A stretch of 37,306 nt of DNA from an uncultured Bacteriovoracaceae bacterium (GTDB lineage: Bacteria; Bdellovibrionota; Bacteriovoracia; Bacteriovoracales; Bacteriovoracaceae), in the NCBI GenBank assembly GCA_950054155.1, contig CATLOT010000034.1, forward strand, positions 1 through 37,306, written 5' to 3'. The stretch's first letter is position 1, and the number at the start of each line of letters is the position of its first letter. The notes beneath the pieces are model-generated. The model saw nothing but the letters and a program-made list of their open reading frames with translations. It did not search any database and was not told where the DNA came from. Shown in pieces: positions 22,153 to 31,219 of the stretch. The position numbers and the translations under genes are program-made.

Positions 22153-23915
22153 AAAGCTACTCCCCACTCTAAAGCAAGTTCATCACCGCTTGCGCGCCAA
22201 TTACGCCCGGCCCAAAGTTTTTTAAATTCTAAGCGTACTGTATTATTCTTACTTATAAAACCAGAAAGACCCAAATTCATGCGATGATCGAAATCGTCTT
22301 TAAAGTGCTCAATATTTGCTCTTCCTTCAAAACTTGAAAATAGTTTTAACGTCTTAAAGGAGGCACCAAAGAGAAGTTCGTAGGCCGCATTGAGGCGATA
22401 GGAATTTTGAAAGCGTCCACTTATTTCGGCGACACCACCCAAAAGAAAACTCATGATGACCCCTCTATCACCAAAACTAAAGCCCATCTTTCCCTCCCCT
22501 TGAAAACGCCCACAATCAAGGCAGCGTGATTCATCAAGAAAACGCTCATAGCGAGCTCCAACCTTCCAGGAGAGCTGGCGGTCAAAGTATTCCACGGGAT
22601 GAAGGGAGGCTATTTCGATTAAGCTAAATTCATCAAGAATAACTTTTGTTCTGCCTTCAACTTTCCCTAACGATAGAGTTGGCGAGAGAAAGAGAAATTG
22701 TGAAAAGCTTTCTAATCCTTGATCAGGTGAAAGAAACTCGTGGTAACCACTTCGGTATTTTAAGCGCAAAGCACCCTCGCGTCTTTGAGAGTACCCAAGA
22801 GCAAGACGTGCGGCCTCATGGGCAAGATGAGGTTGATTCTCAAAAGGTTTAAACTCTAGAGGTTGAGAAGACTCTCCTCTTTTCGCCCTCTCCCTAAGAG
22901 TTTCTATAAATTCCTTATTTTCCTCTTCACTTAGTTTTCCTTTCTTTTGAAATTTTAAATAATTGAGATAATGAATTTTTCCATCAAGAGACTGGCGATC
23001 TACTTTTCTTAGCACTCTTTTTTGTGAAGCCCTTTGAGTAATCGTCGAAACTAAGCCCTCTCTCTTCATCAGCCCATGAATAAGATCAACAGGTAAATAA
23101 AACCAGCGATGAGGTAAGTCTAGGGGCCGATCAAGAACAATATTGAGGAGCTCAGCCAGATGGTAAGAGCAATTCTCCCATGTAAAATAATAATCAAAAC
23201 TTGAGGTTTGATAGAGCTCCCAAAGATGAGCGAAGAGAAAATCGAGTTGAGATTGATTAAGATTCAAATGATATTCAATAAGGTCTCTATTCTCACTATG
23301 GTTATAATCATTCACAAGCATATAGTGGGGATGAAGATCAAAATAACCACGATACCCACCAAAAATGCCCTTCATCGCGTACATAAAGCCAGAATCATCA
23401 CTTGTCGTTAGGGCTGAGTAATTGGCAGAGTAATCAAGTAGAGGCTTGTCACTTGATGCCTTTTTAAAGCGTAAAAAAGTATGACCGAACATAGAGCCAG
23501 GATTATTGGGATAGGCAGTGGAGAACACGACCATGAGAGCACTAGGACTCACTTCTTCCTTCCACTTGTCCCATTCTGAACACTTCACACTTTTTGGGCG
23601 AATGATCCCTTCCTTAATAAGGAATTGTGTTCGCGCTGGAAAGGCACAAGAAAGCTCAAGATTAAAGCGACCAAACTTCTTTTGCTGATCAGCTCTTCCC
23701 TCATAAATGGCAATGAAGCGCTCTAATTCTAATTGGGGATTATATTTCCCCTCAGGATGAACAAAGAAGAGTTCATCATCGGCGCGGCTTTCAGTTCCGT
23801 CAAAGTGGAGCAGTTGATGCCAGCGCCCCTTCGCCTCAGGCGAAAGAAAGGCCGCACTGACAGAGGCGGCCTTAACGATAAATATAAGAATAAAAAGTGA
23901 TTTAAAGAATGGCAC
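22149..23915 (-). CDS. DUF4105 envelope protein with C-terminal barrel-like region
   Basis: A 588-aa protein with a signal peptide (PFFKSLFILIFIVKAASVSA), then the DUF4105 (Lnb N-terminal domain-like) core: FSTAYPNNPGSMFGHTFLRF and later FTWENCSYHLAELLNIVL, with the conserved His and Cys expected of a papain-like fold. The last about 200 residues show repeated amphipathic strands, ending EWGVAF, consistent with an outer-membrane barrel. The function of the family is unsettled. GTG 23915 is the preferred start; TTG at 23927 is an alternative. It overlaps the DUF3015 gene by 14 nt and the hydrolase gene by 4 nt. Confidence 0.8.
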   Translation of the reverse strand: MPFFKSLFILIFIVKAASVSAAFLSPEAKGRWHQLLHFDGTESRADDELFFVHPEGKYNPQLELERFIAIYEGRADQQKKFGRFNLELSCAFPARTQFLIKEGIIRPKSVKCSEWDKWKEEVSPSALMVVFSTAYPNNPGSMFGHTFLRFKKASSDKPLLDYSANYSALTTSDDSGFMYAMKGIFGGYRGYFDLHPHYMLVNDYNHSENRDLIEYHLNLNQSQLDFLFAHLWELYQTSSFDYYFTWENCSYHLAELLNIVLDRPLDLPHRWFYLPVDLIHGLMKREGLVSTITQRASQKRVLRKVDRQSLDGKIHYLNYLKFQKKGKLSEEENKEFIETLRERAKRGESSQPLEFKPFENQPHLAHEAARLALGYSQRREGALRLKYRSGYHEFLSPDQGLESFSQFLFLSPTLSLGKVEGRTKVILDEFSLIEIASLHPVEYFDRQLSWKVGARYERFLDESRCLDCGRFQGEGKMGFSFGDRGVIMSFLLGGVAEISGRFQNSYRLNAAYELLFGASFKTLKLFSSFEGRANIEHFKDDFDHRMNLGLSGFISKNNTVRLEFKKLWAGRNWRASGDELALEWGVAF

Positions 23916-24384
23916 AGCCAGCAGCAAGATCTTTATTTAAAAGAACCTGAGCTTGAACTCTATTGACGAGCTCTCGTGCACTTTGCTTCTCACCGGTAAA
24001 AACCTCACCATAATTTCTTTGAAGTGTCTGAGCAAAGAGAGTTTCATCGCAACCCATAAGAGTACCAAGGCCGCTGACATACTCGCCCCCACCCATGGCC
24101 ACTTCTGTCATCAACTGGTGCTTATTGGCATCCATAAAGTGAAGAGCTTTCTTATCATTTTGAACGATAGAGTGTCTGGCACAACCACTTGTTCCAAAGG
24201 TCATCGCGACAGTGTTAAAGAACATTGCGTTTGTCGTCGCACGAAGAGCCGATGAGATCAGTGAATTTTTCTTGAAGACGGCCCATCCAAGCCCACAACC
24301 AGATGAACTATCAGCCGCTTGAATCTGTCCTGAAAACGAAAGGAAAACGAGAAATAGGGAAATAAGACCGACTTTACTCTTCAT
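23902..24384 (-). CDS. DUF3015 secreted protein
   Basis: A 160-aa protein with a signal peptide (KSKVGLISLFLVFLSFSGQIQAA) and the family features SSSGCGLGWAVF, LRATTNAMFFNT, FGTSGCARHS and a later MGCDETLFA. Four Cys probably form disulfides. It starts at ATG 24384 with GGAGGAG 6 nt upstream. It is first in a three-gene run with DUF4105 and the alpha/beta hydrolase. A good sigma-70-type promoter precedes it. Function unknown. Confidence 0.8.
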   Translation of the reverse strand: MKSKVGLISLFLVFLSFSGQIQAADSSSGCGLGWAVFKKNSLISSALRATTNAMFFNTVAMTFGTSGCARHSIVQNDKKALHFMDANKHQLMTEVAMGGGEYVSGLGTLMGCDETLFAQTLQRNYGEVFTGEKQSARELVNRVQAQVLLNKDLAAGCAIL

Positions 24385-24401
24385 AAGTAACTCCTCCATT
24401 G

Positions 24402-24422
24402 AGCTAGAATTAGAATCTAGCT
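24402..24422 (-). promoter_or_regulatory. Inverted repeat at the DUF3015 promoter
   Basis: AGCTAGA-7-TCTAGCT, perfect 7-bp arms. It overlaps the predicted transcription start, so it fits an operator better than an RNA hairpin. If the transcript starts slightly earlier, it could instead form a leader stem 11 nt before the ribosome binding site. Confidence 0.45.
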
Positions 24423-24425
24423 TTA

Positions 24426-24454
24426 ATGCTAAGAGGAGGAGAAATTTACGTCAA
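24426..24454 (-). promoter_or_regulatory. Sigma-70-like promoter of the DUF3015 operon
   Basis: On the minus strand TTGACG (24454-24449) and TAGCAT (24431-24426) are separated by 17 nt. The predicted transcription start is at about 24418, inside the inverted repeat 24402-24422. Confidence 0.65.
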
Positions 24455-24484
24455 TTAAAATACTTTAAAGGTCGGTCTTAATCA

Positions 24485-27367
24485 TCACTCCGGGTTTAAA
24501 GGAGGAAGATCCTGATTCTCATCTAACTTATTAATATAGTCCATGATTTGATAAGTCATCGGCTCGTAGTCCTGGGGATTGGATTCTCCATACCACACGT
24601 CTGCAGCGACGGCGGCTCCCCCTACAGCAGTTGCCCCACCCATGGCCGTCTGGCGCCTACGGTACTTGTCGTGAATTTCCTTAAGACGGGCCAAATCACG
24701 AGAGTGATCAGGCGTTCGATAAGGAACTTCTAGTGTTTCTGCATTTCTTGTAATTTGCTCTCGGGTGTATCTTAAGCGGTCGAGCATATTGTCCACCCTA
24801 GCGAGCATATTTTCATTTCTCTCTTTATATTGGTTTAAACTATCGTCGCGCCAGATACCTGTGACTTCCCTTTGATCTGCTTGAAGCCTTTGACGGATGT
24901 TGTCTCTTAAAGTGATATTCTTATCAATCTCACTTTGCAGTTGGCTGAGCGCACCTTCTCTCGCTTGATCTTTATTTTGGATTTGTGTCTTATACTTCGT
25001 TTGAATGTCATCAATGAGAGACTCAGAACTTCGCATGGAGGTTCGCATCGGCTGCTCAATTCTTCGCGCCTCACGACCACTTTCCATAATCCTAGCAACC
25101 TTTGCTGTATCGTGAGCGTAAATCGAAGGGCTGCCATTGGAAGCACTTGAAGACCAACCTACGCCAAAAGGTGCGGGGTCTGGTGAGGCATAAGGAAGTG
25201 GAGGAAGATCCGATTCTCTTGGCGTCACTCTATTGTCGAGAACCTCGCCAACGCGAGCAGGAATCTGAGCACTTCTTCTCTCTGTTCGATAAGTCGTCTT
25301 TGTCTCAGTTTCATAATACGTTTCTGTCTCTGTATAGTACTCCGTTTTTTGGCCACCGTTTCCATCTGACACCTGACGAGACCTTCTCACCTGACGCTGT
25401 TTTTGAACCTGACGTGTATGGGTCGTGGTGACGGTCCATTCATAATCAGCACGGTAGTCTGCATTTCGCGGCGTCTTCCTATAGATATCGCTCTTATAAG
25501 TTTGTGCACGCGCCACAGTTCGCTCCCCATGTTTGCGATGGCGAATCTGTAAGTGCGTATCATTGAGATCACTCGTGGGAACATAGCCCCCGTCTTCGCG
25601 AGTTCCTTTATAAGCAGAATCAAGCTTTCCTTCAAGTTGATCAAGGTCGCGATTACTGCGGTCGTAAAGAGCACTAAAGCGCGCCTCAAAACTCTCCCCA
25701 GAGCCTCGCTCATTTTCTCGAATGCGTTTGGAAACAAGACGAATATTAATATCTTCCGGACGATTGGGATCAGTAATTGATAATTGCTTATCATACACAG
25801 CGCGAATGTCTTTTCTTACCGCATCCACTTCAACGGCCGTGTCCCCGAGTTTCGTTTCAAGAAAGGCGACACCGTTATCATCAAAATCGTAGTCGGCCCT
25901 TCTTTCAGGATTCTTCGCAATATTAGAGAGAGTATGTTCAAAGGGCTCATCGGCTTTATAAGAGAGCTGAAGCCTCTTTCTTAAGGTATTATTCGTCTCC
26001 ACAATATCTTTAACCCCGTGGTAGTGAGGAAAGACAAAGTTTTGAACTCCAGTCCAAAATCCTGTGTTTTCAAACTTTCGTCCCAGGTGCTCTCCAAGAG
26101 CGCGGTCAATAATTCCCTTCTCTTGAAGAACAAGCGCTTTGTCTGTTGCCACAGCCGAAGCGTCTCTCCCAAGGGCCAACCCCCATTCCTTATCGGTCTT
26201 TCTCAGCGAAGTCAGAATATGATTTCCAAGCACTTCATCACTAAGCCCCTCTTTCCAAAAGATAGGACCTTGGTCGTCGATAATATGCCTAATATCATCG
26301 ATAAAGTCCCCTTGCTGAGGAGTCACTTTGATTTCACCGCTTTTGATTGACCAGTACATCTCTTCAAAATCATCGCGACTCATGCCCCCTCGTTTAGGAT
26401 CAAAAATCTCAGCAATTTTCTTAGGAGGAGTCACCTCAAAAGCACGAATGGTACGCCCTGGATAAAAGGCAGTCGTGCCCTTTTCAAAGTCTTTTAGAAG
26501 TTCTTTCTTACTATCGTAAACACTGATGAGCTTAAGATAGTGTTTGCCAGAGGGATGATCCTCAATCTTCTTAAGACGAGCTCTTTTCTTTCTCTCACTC
26601 TCTTCAAACTCACGGCGCTTATTTAGTTTGAGCGCACGAGCCTTTCTGAACTTCATGATCAGGCCGATCGCCATTGCAGGAGGAACAGTAATTTCTAAAA
26701 CGGTCTTACAAATCTTTTCGCGGCGAACCTGAGGTTTATAACAACCAAGACGAGTGTAGTTGGTCCTGATCATATCCCCTAAGTCATCCATCAGGCTCTT
26801 GATCACAGTACCTGCGACATTGAGGGCTGCCTTACTATTACTTGCCCCTTTGTCCTTTTCTTTTTGATATTCAATGGCCAGAAAATTTGACATCGATTCT
26901 TTAAATTCTTTGGCTTCATCCCAGGTATCGCCCCACTTCTCAGGACCCCCAAAGACCCAAAGGACAGCATCTTTGATAAAGGAGAGAAGGTCTTTAATGA
27001 TAGAAAGGCCCGCGGAGACACAATTCCAAAGCCACCAAAATGTCGTAAAATTCGCTTCATTGTGACGAAAGTCCTGGCAATCGACGAGGTCGTCTTTTTC
27101 AATTCCAGCACACAGTTCATTGCCTACCATAAAGTTACAAACTTTATTGTATTCTTCGACAGTGGGCTCGCTCAGGTAATCGCCTTCGACGTCACAAACT
27201 TTTTTAAAGCTATTGACTGTAGAAGTCCCCCCTGAGAGTTGCTCAAGAAAACTTAAGCTCTTAAGATTATCGAGGTCTCCCCCCTCTTCAGCTCTTAACG
27301 AATGGCCACTTAGAGTCGCCGTAAATATCAGACTAAAGACACTTAGAAAGGTTAGAAGTTTTCTCAT
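24485..27367 (-). CDS. Large secreted protein of unknown function (960 aa)
   Basis: Signal peptide about 1-26 (...LSGHSLRA). The Cys-rich N-terminal part is followed by hydrophobic helices at about 108-142 (WWLWNCVSAGLSIIKDLLSFIK) and 222-240 (ITVPPAMAIGLIMKF). A long, highly charged, mostly helical body follows. A Thr/Glu/Tyr/Arg-rich tract in the last third (for example YYTETETYYETETKTTYRTE) precedes a coiled-coil stretch (about 790-905) and a short Ala/Gly hydrophobic segment (AMGGATAVGGAAVAADVW). No catalytic motif is recognised. The ATG overlaps the stop of the upstream small secreted protein (ATGA), so both are made together. It could be an envelope-spanning or attachment protein; that is speculation. 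Confidence 0.7.
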   Translation of the reverse strand: MRKLLTFLSVFSLIFTATLSGHSLRAEEGGDLDNLKSLSFLEQLSGGTSTVNSFKKVCDVEGDYLSEPTVEEYNKVCNFMVGNELCAGIEKDDLVDCQDFRHNEANFTTFWWLWNCVSAGLSIIKDLLSFIKDAVLWVFGGPEKWGDTWDEAKEFKESMSNFLAIEYQKEKDKGASNSKAALNVAGTVIKSLMDDLGDMIRTNYTRLGCYKPQVRREKICKTVLEITVPPAMAIGLIMKFRKARALKLNKRREFEESERKKRARLKKIEDHPSGKHYLKLISVYDSKKELLKDFEKGTTAFYPGRTIRAFEVTPPKKIAEIFDPKRGGMSRDDFEEMYWSIKSGEIKVTPQQGDFIDDIRHIIDDQGPIFWKEGLSDEVLGNHILTSLRKTDKEWGLALGRDASAVATDKALVLQEKGIIDRALGEHLGRKFENTGFWTGVQNFVFPHYHGVKDIVETNNTLRKRLQLSYKADEPFEHTLSNIAKNPERRADYDFDDNGVAFLETKLGDTAVEVDAVRKDIRAVYDKQLSITDPNRPEDINIRLVSKRIRENERGSGESFEARFSALYDRSNRDLDQLEGKLDSAYKGTREDGGYVPTSDLNDTHLQIRHRKHGERTVARAQTYKSDIYRKTPRNADYRADYEWTVTTTHTRQVQKQRQVRRSRQVSDGNGGQKTEYYTETETYYETETKTTYRTERRSAQIPARVGEVLDNRVTPRESDLPPLPYASPDPAPFGVGWSSSASNGSPSIYAHDTAKVARIMESGREARRIEQPMRTSMRSSESLIDDIQTKYKTQIQNKDQAREGALSQLQSEIDKNITLRDNIRQRLQADQREVTGIWRDDSLNQYKERNENMLARVDNMLDRLRYTREQITRNAETLEVPYRTPDHSRDLARLKEIHDKYRRRQTAMGGATAVGGAAVAADVWYGESNPQDYEPMTYQIMDYINKLDENQDLPPLNPE

Positions 27368-27837
27368 TTCTCTCTCTCCACATCAAACTCTTTCAAAAGG
27401 GCGAGCACCTCTTTGTCTCCCCACGAAACCTCGGCTTCTGTACCAGCAATTAAAATTTGAGTGACCCCTTCGTCATGATAGTGATGGGCTTCGACAAAAT
27501 TGACCTGCTTGCCAGAGTTATCTTTGTACTCACCGGTCAAAAAGACCTTGCCCTCTTTCCACTCCTGCTTTTTTATAATCAAGTCTTGAACGCCAATCAT
27601 CGCAAGTAAGCGTTTACGTTCGGCGAGAAGTTTTTCTTGAAAGGCAGCTTCATTAAATTTGTCTCGACGAATTTTTCGACTTCCCTTGCGCACAGACGCT
27701 GTAATTTTTTGATTTCTCTTATGCTTGTAGACCGTGCTGATTCCAAGATCAGAGCCTTTAAGCCAATAGTCATCTATGGCCGCAAAAGAAGAATTAAGAA
27801 GGAGGAAGAATACCGAAATAATTTTTATAGTTTTCAT
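27364..27837 (-). CDS. Small secreted protein of unknown function
   Basis: A 157-aa protein with a signal peptide (KTIKIISVFFLLLNSSFA) and a basic, alpha/beta mature part: YWLKGSDLGISTVYKHKRNQKIT, FLTGEYKDNSGKQVNFVEAHHYHDEGVTQILIAG. It has no Cys, and no family is recognised. Its stop overlaps the start of the 960-aa gene by 4 nt (ATGA), making a two-gene operon. It is divergent from tsaD. Confidence 0.65.
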   Translation of the reverse strand: MKTIKIISVFFLLLNSSFAAIDDYWLKGSDLGISTVYKHKRNQKITASVRKGSRKIRRDKFNEAAFQEKLLAERKRLLAMIGVQDLIIKKQEWKEGKVFLTGEYKDNSGKQVNFVEAHHYHDEGVTQILIAGTEAEVSWGDKEVLALLKEFDVEREK

Positions 27838-27897
27838 GTATTCTTAACGGTATTAAAAGGGTAATTCTAAAGAAAATATCTCTAGTAAGAGAAGCAA

Positions 27898-27926
27898 TTT
27901 TGATAATGCATGCTTTGTGCTAGGAT
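27898..27926 (+). promoter_or_regulatory. Promoter candidate for tsaD
   Basis: TTTTGA (27898-27903) and TAGGAT (27921-27926), 17-nt spacer. It is a moderate match, placed about 70 nt upstream of the tsaD start. Confidence 0.35.
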
Positions 27927-27996
27927 AGGCCTGATTTTCATTAATTTTAAGAGGTTATGGACTTGCCTGACAGAGGCGAGGTCTTGGAAAAGCGCT

Positions 27997-29091
27997 ATGC
28001 AACAAAGCGAAGAAAAAATTATTCTCGGCATCGAAACAAGCTGTGATGACACCTCAGTTTGCCTTCTTAAGGGAAGGCCTGGGGCCCAAACGCCTGGATC
28101 TCCTCGACCTGAAGTGCTCGCTCTGAGCTACTACTCGCAAGAGGAGATCCTCAGCAAATGGGGTGGGGTCGTGCCTGAGATTGCGGCGAGAAACCATCTT
28201 TTAAAGTTAGCTCCCCTTATTGAACTCGTCTTTAAAGAATCGAAGCTCAAACCAAGTGATGTTGATGCCGTTGGTGTGACCACAAATCCCGGTCTCCTCG
28301 GTCCCCTTCTTACGGGCCTTAATGGTGCAAAGACTTTTTGCCTGCACCATGAACTCCCCCTGGTTCCCGTTAATCATCTCTATGCCCATATTGAGGCCAT
28401 CCATCTCGTCGAAGAGATCACTTATCCCTATGTGGGTCTTGTGGTGAGTGGTGGCCACTCCCTCTTCTTACTCGTCACGAGTCCTACGGAGATGGAAATT
28501 CTTGGCACCACTATTGATGATGCTGCCGGTGAAGCCTTTGATAAAGGCGGAAAGCTTTTAGGCCTTGGTTATCCCGCGGGACGAATCATTGATGAGCTAG
28601 CAAAGAATGGTGATGAGAGTAAGTACCTCTTTCCCGTCGGTCTTAAGAAGTCTGCCAATGCTGACCTCTCCTATTCGGGCGTCAAGACCGCCCTTCGCCA
28701 ATTTCTTGAAAAGAATCCCGGTATTGAAAAGAATGAATCCGATCTTGCTGATGTCTGTGCCGGTTACCAGCGCTGTATCATCGACGCCCTTAAACTTAAG
28801 GCGCGCTATGCTTTAAAAATGGCACGCGATAGAGTCGGCCACGAAGTCCCCTTTGTCATTGGAGGAGGAGTGGCCTCAAATAGCGCTCTTCGCCGCTCAA
28901 TGCAAAGTGCTTATAAGAATGTTCACATTGTGCCCCCGCGCTTTTGTACGGATAACGGAGCGATGATCGCTCACTACGCTCTTCGCACCTATGGCCCAAA
29001 TCATATTCCTTTTCCCGAGTGCCTAAAAATAGATGCGAAGGGGCGCTTTGTAGATAAGAATAGTCTGCAAAAAGAAGCGCAAAAGAGATAA
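27997..29091 (+). CDS. tsaD: tRNA A37 threonylcarbamoyltransferase TsaD
   Basis: TsaD transfers the threonylcarbamoyl group from TC-AMP to A37 of ANN-decoding tRNAs, with TsaB and TsaE. The 364-aa protein has the ASKHA-fold motifs LGIETSCDDTSV at the start, the metal-binding pair in VNHLYAHIEA, VSGGHS, GTTIDDAAGEAFDK and a later GGGVASNSAL. I use ATG 27997, where the fold begins; an upstream in-frame ATG would add 29 non-conserved residues. rsmA follows by 2 nt. TrmO, which acts on the product t6A, is encoded at 33628. Confidence 0.95.
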   Translation: MQQSEEKIILGIETSCDDTSVCLLKGRPGAQTPGSPRPEVLALSYYSQEEILSKWGGVVPEIAARNHLLKLAPLIELVFKESKLKPSDVDAVGVTTNPGLLGPLLTGLNGAKTFCLHHELPLVPVNHLYAHIEAIHLVEEITYPYVGLVVSGGHSLFLLVTSPTEMEILGTTIDDAAGEAFDKGGKLLGLGYPAGRIIDELAKNGDESKYLFPVGLKKSANADLSYSGVKTALRQFLEKNPGIEKNESDLADVCAGYQRCIIDALKLKARYALKMARDRVGHEVPFVIGGGVASNSALRRSMQSAYKNVHIVPPRFCTDNGAMIAHYALRTYGPNHIPFPECLKIDAKGRFVDKNSLQKEAQKR

Positions 29092-29093
29092 AC

Positions 29094-29912
29094 ATGAGTA
29101 ATCTTCCCCGCGCCAATAAAACTCTAGGCCAACACTTTCTCGTTGATCAAAAAGTGATCTCCGCGATTACCTCTGACTTTGAAGAAAGTGCTGAAGCTAT
29201 TGTTGAAGTGGGACCTGGCCCAGGAATTCTCACCGAATCTCTAAGCCAAAAAGAACTCCCTCTTCATGTCATCGACAAAGATGAGCGCTTCCCCGAATAC
29301 CTTGAGCCTTTTGTCGCCAAAGAGAATATCCATATCACCGATGCCCTAGGCTGGAATTTTGAAGAAGGTTTCAAAGAGTGGGGTTATGAAGGCAAGAGAG
29401 TGTGGTTAGTCTCTAACCTTCCTTACAACGTGAGCACTCCTCTTCTCATTATGTTCTTACAGGCGCCTACGATTCAGCTCATGACCTTAATGTTTCAAAG
29501 AGAAGTTGCTGATAAGGTCTTTGCCATCGATACGAGAAAAGGCAAAGCCATGAATTCTTTAATGGCCCTCTCTCAAACATTCTTTGATGTGCGCCTGCTT
29601 TGCAAAGTTCCTCCAGGTGCTTTTGCGCCTCCGCCAAAAGTTGATAGTGCGGTCCTCTCCTTTGAGAGAAGAGAAAATCCTGTTATTCCTCTGAGTGATT
29701 TTAGAAATTTTGAAAAATTCTTGCGCCACCTTTTTCAATTTAAGCGCAAGCAAATGGGAAAAATTCTTAAAGGCCAATTTTCAAGTGACGTTGTCACAAA
29801 ATCCCTTGAAGAACTCTCCCTTGCCCCCAATCTTCGTGCTGAAGCTCTTGATCTTAGCGATATCCAAAACCTCTTTATGTGCCTCGTGCGCCATCAAAAG
29901 GAAGAAAAGTGA
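29094..29912 (+). CDS. rsmA: 16S rRNA dimethyladenosine transferase RsmA (KsgA)
   Basis: RsmA dimethylates two adjacent adenosines in helix 45 of 16S rRNA, a late quality check in 30S assembly. The 272-aa protein has KTLGQHFLVD, the SAM motif VEVGPGPGILTESL, the catalytic NLPYN (SNLPYNVSTPLL) and the C-terminal FQFKRKQMGKIL region. It is co-directional with tsaD (2-nt gap), and its stop overlaps the next start as GTGA. Confidence 0.95.
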   Translation: MSNLPRANKTLGQHFLVDQKVISAITSDFEESAEAIVEVGPGPGILTESLSQKELPLHVIDKDERFPEYLEPFVAKENIHITDALGWNFEEGFKEWGYEGKRVWLVSNLPYNVSTPLLIMFLQAPTIQLMTLMFQREVADKVFAIDTRKGKAMNSLMALSQTFFDVRLLCKVPPGAFAPPPKVDSAVLSFERRENPVIPLSDFRNFEKFLRHLFQFKRKQMGKILKGQFSSDVVTKSLEELSLAPNLRAEALDLSDIQNLFMCLVRHQKEEK

Positions 29913-31216
29913 AAACCATTCTCCTCTGCCTGTTGCTCTCTTTTAATGCCCATGCCTCTTTTCCCGAATTCTTTGGTTCAGGCGCTTCGACGAGTTCTCT
30001 TGGTAATCAGGCCAATCGCAATATCTTAGATCCGGCAAACTCTTACTACGCGCCTGCCTTTGCTGCGTGGGCGAAGAAAATTTCTATCAGCGCTCAAACT
30101 GCTGTGGCCGCGCCAAGCTTTAATGAGATCACAGGAATCGTCACAGAGAACTCAACCAATGGTCAAAGTGGAAGTGCTACCGAAACAGGCAATGCCAACA
30201 CCACTTATGATGAGAGTTTTAATACCGCTATTCACTTTCTCCTCCCTTTAAAAGAGGACACCGCGGGCGCACTGGCCATCAGTGTTTTTGCCCCCATCGG
30301 TCGCTTCGCTGAAACCAACTCGGGTGACCCTCGTCTGCCAGAATACAGCCTTTACCGTGCTCGCTATCGTCGTACCCAAATTCACTTCAACTATGGTCTG
30401 CCTCTTGGCGAGCGATGGGCGGTAAGCCTTGGAGCTCACGTCGGCTTTCAAGCGAGCGCTCGTGTGAACACGCAGGTGAGTCTTTCCAATAACTATGGTT
30501 CAAGTGGAAGCGCTAAAACTAAAATCAATCCAAGCCTCGGCGGAATTTTAAGTGTTGCCTATAATGGCGACAATCACCTCTCCTACTTCACCTTTCAACA
30601 AGAAATGAAGTCTAATATTGAGGCGGTTGCCACAGGTGAGATCACTGACCCTTCAATCTCTCTCATCAATGTTGGCCTTGATAATATGGTTTACTACGAT
30701 CCCCATATTATTCGAATTGGTACGATTCATAAGTTTTCTTCTTTTGATCTCGCCCTCTCCTTAGAGTATCAAATGTGGGAGAGCTACAAGGCCCCCATCA
30801 TTACGGTTAAAAACCTCGGGGGAAGCGTTCGCGCTAGTGACAACTACGAGTCTCTGACAATTAGAAACACCATTAACCCTAAAATTGGTCTGAGTTATGC
30901 TCTTGCCGATCATATCCGCCTTAACACTGGACTCTTTTACCGTCCGACTCCTTTTGATGGCGATTTCTCTGGCGCGGGAAATACCATCGACACTGACGCA
31001 GTAGGCGCCAGTACGGGTTTGACCTATGGGTTTAAATTGTTTAACAAAGACATTGAGCTAAGTGGCGCATTACAGTATCATCATCTCTTTGAGGAAACTG
31101 TCACCAAAACAGCGAATCAGGAAAATGGCAGTGCTGGCCAAAAGATCGGCGCTCCAGGTTACACAATCGGTGGCCACGTTTTAATGGTCATGGGTGGAAT
31201 AAAAGTAGATTTTTAA
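29909..31216 (+). CDS. FadL/OMPP1-like outer-membrane protein
   Basis: A 435-aa protein with a signal peptide (KTILLCLLLSFNAHA) followed by FPEFFGSGASTSSLGNQAN...NILDPANSYYAPA. This is the N-terminal hatch-like pattern of FadL/TodX transporters, in which a short early Gly/Ala-rich region precedes 'PA..Y.NPA'. Many beta strands follow, ending GGIKVDF with C-terminal Phe. Such proteins take up hydrophobic compounds. Start GTG 29909 overlaps the rsmA stop (GTGA) and has AAGGAAG upstream. Confidence 0.75.
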   Translation: MKTILLCLLLSFNAHASFPEFFGSGASTSSLGNQANRNILDPANSYYAPAFAAWAKKISISAQTAVAAPSFNEITGIVTENSTNGQSGSATETGNANTTYDESFNTAIHFLLPLKEDTAGALAISVFAPIGRFAETNSGDPRLPEYSLYRARYRRTQIHFNYGLPLGERWAVSLGAHVGFQASARVNTQVSLSNNYGSSGSAKTKINPSLGGILSVAYNGDNHLSYFTFQQEMKSNIEAVATGEITDPSISLINVGLDNMVYYDPHIIRIGTIHKFSSFDLALSLEYQMWESYKAPIITVKNLGGSVRASDNYESLTIRNTINPKIGLSYALADHIRLNTGLFYRPTPFDGDFSGAGNTIDTDAVGASTGLTYGFKLFNKDIELSGALQYHHLFEETVTKTANQENGSAGQKIGAPGYTIGGHVLMVMGGIKVDF

Positions 31217-31219
31217 ATT

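Noticed and set aside
24548-27464. Several frames on both strands inside the 960-aa gene
   Set aside because: They are shadows of one long continuous frame that has a signal peptide and an ATGA-coupled start.
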